Shown: positions 59,564 through 64,000 of the stretch, piece by piece
How positions within the stretch are numbered: the first letter of the stretch is position 1
Layout of the letters: each line of letters starts with the position of its first letter
Origin: Fibrella aquatilis
Lineage (GTDB): Bacteria > Bacteroidota > Bacteroidia > Cytophagales > Spirosomataceae
Direction: 5' to 3'
DNA length: 64,000 nt
Assembly: GCF_017353255.1 (NCBI RefSeq)
Contig: NZ_JAFMYU010000031.1
Location: 1 to 64,000 of the forward strand
Position numbers and translations under genes: made by a program
The notes under the pieces: model-generated
The model's input: only the letters and a program-made list of their open reading frames with translations
Told to the model about the DNA's origin: nothing
Databases searched by the model: none

Positions 59564-59683
59564 AAGGCTTAACCACGAAAGCATGGAGCAGGTCACGGAG
59601 CACATAGAGATTCTTTTTGTTGACACCAGAAAATTAAATCTCTATGTGCTCCATGACCTGCTTCATCTTTCGTGGTTAAGCCT
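59564..59683. repeat. Inverted repeat IR13 upstream of the small membrane protein gene
   Basis: Arms 59564-59612 and 59636-59683 pair at about 45 of 48 positions with one single-base gap; the loop is 23 nt. AAGGCTTAACCACGAAAG at the left outer end is perfectly matched. The gap is divergent, and the element lies 27 bases upstream of the start at 59536. The remaining stretch to 59890 shows no ORF, and only a weak -7-like TAGTTTCA near 59878. Confidence 0.85.
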
Positions 59684-59890
59684 TCCCCTTTCTACAACGC
59701 CAATTTACCCATCTTTACTGAAATGAGTGCGTTGAAGAAATCACGATTTTGCTTATTCAGCGAATTCTATCTACTGAGTTGAATGAACCGGCCAGGCAGA
59801 TCTCAGGTTTACAAAAGCCCCCTCCAGCAACAGGTCAACTGTCTAGATAAGGCGTAACAACTTTTCAGAAATAAACGTAGTTTCAACGGT

Positions 59891-60529
59891 ATGGAAACGC
59901 AAATCAACTCAATCCTTAAGGTTTTAACGCTCGCAGAACGCCTGAAATTTGAACTTCGGCACAGCTATACGTCTAGTGGCCGGCAAGAAAGCGTGGCCGA
60001 GCACACATGGCGAATGTCATTAATGGCTGTACTCATTGAACCATTACTCAGGCAAAAAATAGATATTGCCCGGCTTCTTAAAATGGTCATTATTCATGAT
60101 CTAGTGGAAGCCGAGGCCAGAGATATTTCAGCATTAGATGTGTTGAGGGACCCCACTATCAAGGCGCAGAAAATAGAGAATGAGCGTAAAGCAATTGAAA
60201 ACTTGCGATCAAACCTGAAAGAAACAAACGGTCAGGAGATCTATGAGTTATTTTATGAATTTGAAAATAAGGAGACTTACGAATCAAAAGTTGCTAATGC
60301 TCTGGATAAGCTGGAAGTTCAGCTTCAGCACAATCACGCAGACTTCTCCACTTGGGAAGAAATTGAATATGACATGAGCTACATGATGGATAAGCACGTA
60401 CAATTTGATGAGACGTTAACAGAACTCAAAAGGCAAATAGAAGCGGGGGCCGAGACAAAGATGCAGGCTGCCGGAGTTGATATTGAGGCCGTTAAGCAAC
60501 GGGTTCTGGAACAGAGATTACCAGTGTAG
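59891..60529 (+). CDS. HD-domain phosphohydrolase (YfbR-like)
   Basis: 212 residues, cytosolic. HD-superfamily marks are H38 in SVAEHTWRM, H69-D70 in VIIHDLVEAEARD, and the late Asp in NALDKLEVQLQHN. It resembles YfbR-like nucleotidases that dephosphorylate dNMPs, but the substrate is unproven. The gene is visibly A/T-richer than its neighbours and stands alone, which may point to recent transfer. Confidence 0.85.
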   Translation: METQINSILKVLTLAERLKFELRHSYTSSGRQESVAEHTWRMSLMAVLIEPLLRQKIDIARLLKMVIIHDLVEAEARDISALDVLRDPTIKAQKIENERKAIENLRSNLKETNGQEIYELFYEFENKETYESKVANALDKLEVQLQHNHADFSTWEEIEYDMSYMMDKHVQFDETLTELKRQIEAGAETKMQAAGVDIEAVKQRVLEQRLPV

Positions 60530-60717
60530 CCTGTTTCCGTTTTAGGGTATGTGCGCAACTTATCACATATCAGAAGGTAACTTTTGGAGTTAGGTATTCA
60601 TCTTAACGAACAGGCAGTACAAACGCGCAAGTCGCCTTTTTTGTTGGTTAGCCTTCATAGCAGTAGTCTTTGGGGCAACCTGTATTATCCGCACGATCTG
60701 CCGCTGCGGTTCCAGCA

Positions 60718-61602
60718 ATGCCGCACGACCATAACCACGAACACGCGCACAGCCACACGCCCGTTATCACCAGCGTCAGCCGTACCCTCATTATCGGCGC
60801 CGTGCTGAACATTGTCTACGTCGTTGTTGAGTTTGGTATGGGCTTCTACACCCAGTCGCTGGCCCTCATGGCCGACGCCGGGCATAACCTCTCCGACGTG
60901 GCGGGGCTGCTGCTGTCGTTACTGGCATTTCGGCTGGCGAAGGTAAAGTCGAGCCGGACGTTTACATATGGGCTCCGTAAAAGCACAGTGCTGGCGTCGC
61001 TGGCCAACGCGGTGCTGCTGCTGGTGGCCGTGGGCGGCATTTTGCTCGAAAGTGTGCAGCGGTTCCGGCATCCCGAACCCGTGGCGGGGGGCATTGTGGC
61101 CTGGGTGGCGGCGCTGGGCATTGTGGTCAACGCGGCATCGGCGCTGCTGTTTTTCCGCCAGAAAGACCACGACCTCAACATGCGCGGGGCCTATTTGCAC
61201 CTACTGTCCGACGCGCTGGTGTCGGTAGCGGTGGTGGTGTCGGGCGTGGTAATTGGGTATACCGGCTGGTTCTGGCTCGACCCCGCCATGGGGCTTATTG
61301 TGGCCTTGGTGATCCTGGTAGGCACCTGGCGGCTACTTACCGACAGCCTCCGCCTCAGCCTCGACGGCGTACCGGTCAACATAAACCTGGCCGACGTGCA
61401 GGCCGAGATCGCGGGGGTTGCCGGGGTAGAAAAGGTACATCACGTACATATTTGGGCCATGAGCACCACCGAAAACGCCCTCACCGCCCACCTCGTGCTG
61501 CAGCCCGGCCTTACCCCCGACCAGGTTACGGCCATCCGCAAGAAAGTCCGCCACGAACTGGAACACCAGGGCATCACCCACGCCACGCTGGAAATTGACT
61601 AA
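60718..61602 (+). CDS. CDF-family cation efflux transporter (CzcD/ZitB-like)
   Basis: 294 residues from the ATG at 60718, starting with a His-rich leader (PHDHNHEHAHSH). Six membrane helices. The transport-site motifs are HNLSD in TM2 (after LMADAG) and HLLSD in TM5 (HLLSDALVS). The C-terminal cytosolic domain has VEKVHHVHIWAMS. It exports Zn2+ or related divalent cations by proton antiport. It is convergent with a TonB receptor, and palindrome IR14 starts four bases after the stop. Confidence 0.92.
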   Translation: MPHDHNHEHAHSHTPVITSVSRTLIIGAVLNIVYVVVEFGMGFYTQSLALMADAGHNLSDVAGLLLSLLAFRLAKVKSSRTFTYGLRKSTVLASLANAVLLLVAVGGILLESVQRFRHPEPVAGGIVAWVAALGIVVNAASALLFFRQKDHDLNMRGAYLHLLSDALVSVAVVVSGVVIGYTGWFWLDPAMGLIVALVILVGTWRLLTDSLRLSLDGVPVNINLADVQAEIAGVAGVEKVHHVHIWAMSTTENALTAHLVLQPGLTPDQVTAIRKKVRHELEHQGITHATLEID

Positions 61603-61605
61603 TGT

Positions 61606-61705
61606 CAGTATGCAGTTCTACAGTATGCAGTATGCAGTGGGGCTGACGCATGAGTACGCTGGCGTCAGCCCCACTGCATACTGCATACTGTAGAACTGCG
61701 TACTG
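61606..61705. repeat. Inverted repeat IR14 between the CDF gene and the TonB receptor
   Basis: Arms 61606-61649 and 61662-61705 match at 43 of 44 positions, with a 12-nt loop. The outer part repeats CAGTATGCAG three times; the inner part GTGGGGCTGACGC is unique. It lies four bases after the CDF stop and one base before the TonB-receptor stop. A bidirectional terminator is the simplest reading. Confidence 0.92.
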
Positions 61706-64000
61706 TCAAAACCGATACGTAATGCTGGCCGAGACCTGACGGGGCAGCACAGGGCGGGCGAATACGGGCGAGTTCAGGGCGTTGAGGACGTTGATGTCGG
61801 AACCGCGCAAAATGGTACCGTCGGGGCGTTTGATACCCCCCACGGCTACATCTTCGAGGGTCGTGCCCTGCAAGCCATAGCCACCGAAGAGTAGAATACC
61901 GTTGCTATTGAGCAAATTAGTAGCCTGCACGGCAATGGTCAGTTTCGAGGTCAAATCGCCAGTGACGCCCGCCGCCAGTACGCCGTAGGCCGGTAGCTGA
62001 ATGCTGTTGCGGCGGTTGCCCTGCCGTTCGCTAAACCAGCGGTAGTTCACATACGGACTAAACTTGCCGATGCGATAGGCGGGCGTGAGGTCAATCATAA
62101 CGGGAGCTACGTCTTTAACCCTATTGCCCGAAAAATCTTCGAGGAAAAAATCGGCTTTGTTTACTGACCCCGCCGTGTTCTGGTAGCTCAGGCGGTCATA
62201 CTTGGCGTCCTGTAGGGTGGCATGACCCCGAATGCTAAAGCGGTTGGTTAGGTTGAGCACCGTTTCCAATTCCAGGCCCATGGTACGGGTGGCGTTGAAG
62301 GTAGCATCGGTAAAAAAGCTGGCCGATCCGTTGGAGATAAACAACTGCAACAGCGCATTGTCGAGGTAGCTGTAGAAGGCTGTGGCCGAAATCGACGCCT
62401 TGCGGCCATTGCTCTTGAAACCCAGTTCGGCCTGCGTGACGCTCTCAATTGCTCCTTTTTTGTCGAGGGGAACATTCACGAAATTGTTAGCGTAGTAGTC
62501 CAGTTCGGGCGCTTTGTTGCCCCGCGACACCCGCAGATACCCCGCCGTAGTGGCCGACAGTCTGTAGTTTGCGCCCGCCGACCACGACACGTAATCATAG
62601 AGGAACCCGTCGCCGTCACCATCCGGGTCTGCATTTGTCTGGATAATTTGCTTAGTGGTAGGATCACGAACCAGCGTGGTTGTGCCGGTTACGGTGCTGT
62701 AGCTGGTACCGTAGGTAAACAAATCGCCGTTGTACACCCGCGTACCTAAGTCGTAGGTAGTAAATGGGTTACGATCTACGCCGCCCAGTCCCCCAATGCC
62801 CGTACCAGGTTGCCAGCCCTGCTTGTTGCCCGTGTGCCGCACGCGCTCGTAGCGCAGGCCGAGGTCGATAGAGAGGCGGTCGGTGGCTTTCCAGATGTCG
62901 TTGATATAATAGGCTCCTAGCTTCGAGACGTTGTTGGTGATCGTGTAGGCCAGGCCGCTTTGCAACACAATCCCGTTGGCGTCGGTGGCCTTATACACAC
63001 CCGTAGGGCTGTATAACCCGCCGAAGGCCGCGTTGAGCGCCGGAACAGCCCCTACCGAAGCCGGAATAGTGGCCGGGGCCGGAAACTCTACCCGCACCGC
63101 ACGGGGGTTGGCCCCCAGTGTACTCAATACACCGTCTACAAACCAGCGGGTGTCGATAGTAGTCTGCGACTGGTACGAGCCAAAGGTGAACTGGTGCCGT
63201 CCAATTTCTTTGTTCAGGTTCAGCGACCAGATCAGGTCATCCACCTTGTTAAACATGTTCAGCGGGGCTGTGGCCAGCAGGTAGTTACCCAGTTTATTGG
63301 GCACCGACGGGTCGAGGATGGCAAAGGGAACGCCGTTGGATACACCGCCTACTCTGAGTTTGGCCAGCACCTCGCCGGTTTGGGCATCATAATAAGTTGG
63401 CGAGAGCAGGCTCGGCACAAACGACCCCACCAGCGCGGCCGCCAGCGTAGCCGGAACGCCCGCCGCCGTATAGGTACCCGCCGATGCCAGGGCACCCGCA
63501 CCAAACTGAAGGTACCCCTGTTGCGCCGCCAGCGTGGCCGTAGGAGCCAGGCCCGGAATAACCGGTAATACGGTGTTGCCCTGATACTGCAAATACGATT
63601 GATCGAAACTCGACACTTTGGCGCGGGCACCCAGGTTCCAGCCTTTACCCAGGTCGTAACTCAAATCGAAACCGCCCGAATACGTCTTGTTCTGAATGGC
63701 GTCGCGGGCGTTGAATGTGCGCGTGGGTTGCGCAACGGTGTTTTCTTTCCGCACCAGATCAGCCTGCGGCACCAGCGCATTCACGTCGATGAAGGTGGTC
63801 GAATAATTAATGTCGACGGGGTCGGTGCCACCAGCATAGCCCGTGGTGAGGGTGTTATCGAGGGCAATTTCTTTGAAAAACGTGTTGCGGTCGTCGAGGT
63901 ATTTGCCGTACACTTTCAGGCTACCCCGACCGTTAGCAAACAGCTTGTTGAGGTTGGCCCGCACCTGCCCACCCTGGTTGGCGTTGAAGGGCGTATTGCG
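61706..64000 (-). CDS. TonB-dependent receptor, 5' end beyond window
   Basis: The C-terminal 764 residues or so of a TonB-type outer-membrane barrel. The frame stays open to the window edge, so signal peptide, plug and TonB box are missing. Barrel features: LSYDLGKGWNLGARAKVSS, ATDRLSIDLGLRYERVRHTG, NYRLSATTAGYLRVSRGNKA and the C-terminal VSASITYRF with terminal Phe. A DxDGDG-type segment (DPDGDGDGF) lies in one extracellular loop and could bind calcium. Ligand unknown. Confidence 0.88.
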   Translation of the reverse strand, partial: RNTPFNANQGGQVRANLNKLFANGRGSLKVYGKYLDDRNTFFKEIALDNTLTTGYAGGTDPVDINYSTTFIDVNALVPQADLVRKENTVAQPTRTFNARDAIQNKTYSGGFDLSYDLGKGWNLGARAKVSSFDQSYLQYQGNTVLPVIPGLAPTATLAAQQGYLQFGAGALASAGTYTAAGVPATLAAALVGSFVPSLLSPTYYDAQTGEVLAKLRVGGVSNGVPFAILDPSVPNKLGNYLLATAPLNMFNKVDDLIWSLNLNKEIGRHQFTFGSYQSQTTIDTRWFVDGVLSTLGANPRAVRVEFPAPATIPASVGAVPALNAAFGGLYSPTGVYKATDANGIVLQSGLAYTITNNVSKLGAYYINDIWKATDRLSIDLGLRYERVRHTGNKQGWQPGTGIGGLGGVDRNPFTTYDLGTRVYNGDLFTYGTSYSTVTGTTTLVRDPTTKQIIQTNADPDGDGDGFLYDYVSWSAGANYRLSATTAGYLRVSRGNKAPELDYYANNFVNVPLDKKGAIESVTQAELGFKSNGRKASISATAFYSYLDNALLQLFISNGSASFFTDATFNATRTMGLELETVLNLTNRFSIRGHATLQDAKYDRLSYQNTAGSVNKADFFLEDFSGNRVKDVAPVMIDLTPAYRIGKFSPYVNYRWFSERQGNRRNSIQLPAYGVLAAGVTGDLTSKLTIAVQATNLLNSNGILLFGGYGLQGTTLEDVAVGGIKRPDGTILRGSDINVLNALNSPVFARPVLPRQVSASITYRF

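Noticed and set aside
59537-59626. N-terminal extension of the small membrane protein
   Set aside because: The additional codons are encoded by inverted repeat IR13 and would put a Cys/Ser-rich tail before a normal start.
1-64000. tRNA or rRNA genes
   Set aside because: No cloverleaf-like conserved T-loop or rRNA signature was noticed when reading the intergenic stretches, though a covariance search was not possible.

Overview
The window is a chromosomal segment of a Bacteroidota bacterium, most likely order Cytophagales and close to Spirosoma/Fibrella (an inference from gene content, not a database hit). Support: a type IX secretion C-terminal sorting domain (36009-37241), a SusC/SusD pair, several TonB-dependent receptors with N-terminal carboxypeptidase-regulatory domains, LytS/LytTR two-component systems with Reg_prop or TPR sensors, paired DUF4097 proteins, DUF2339/DUF3999, and TAnnTTTG-type -7 promoter elements. 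The DNA is fairly GC-rich; A/T-richer islands lie at about 19.6-21.2 kb and 59.9-60.5 kb. No rRNA, tRNA, CRISPR array or transposase gene was found.

Layout. 0-4.3 kb: YraN, then a minus-strand run nrnA - two FKBP isomerase lipoproteins - rdgB. 4.5-9.4 kb: a vWA protein and a LytS/LytTR pair. 9.7-13.9 kb: SH3-like secreted protein, pyrD, a membrane protein, a glycosyltransferase and cysM. 14.1-19.4 kb: ECF sigma, HEAT-repeat anti-sigma-like protein, two DUF4097 proteins and a TonB-family barrel whose leader has TTAAC boxes at exact 10-bp spacing. 19.6-21.2 kb: small membrane proteins. 21.2-24.8 kb: a second ECF sigma with a small membrane protein, a CpxP-like protein, a YHYH lipoprotein, a MORN-variant lipoprotein and SCO1. 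25.1-30.5 kb: orphan LytTR, fadD, alcohol dehydrogenase, thioesterase, methyltransferase and a GMC-oxidoreductase remnant. 30.6-38.8 kb: DUF3999/DUF2339, a Gfo/Idh/MocA oxidoreductase and three exported proteins. 38.9-41.8 kb: a second LytS/LytTR pair. 41.9-49.1 kb: a SusC/SusD operon with a DUF218 protein and a secreted propeller-like protein, but no glycoside hydrolase. 50.8-59.2 kb: a region with a copper theme: MbnH-like di-haem protein, MbnP-like lipoprotein, a Cys-rich small protein, a TonB receptor, DUF4198 and a Cys-rich BNR propeller. 59.9-64 kb: HD protein, CDF metal exporter and a TonB receptor cut by the window end.

The most striking signal is not a gene. Fourteen intergenic inverted repeats, most with 39-100 bp arms at 92-100% identity, sit between genes. 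Every one abuts an ORF boundary: ten lie at stop codons (often supplying the stop codon) and four lie just before a start codon. Arms match closely within an element but differ between elements. Yet elements share short modules, for example CGGTCCGCC, GGCTTCGC...GCGCGAAGCC, GTGAGTTTGCTGCCGC and ACATTGAACGTTAAACC. They look like a family of modular composite palindromes, probably acting as bidirectional terminators or leader hairpins. Solo half-elements have entered the C-terminal codons of nrnA and the ECF sigma factor at 21235.
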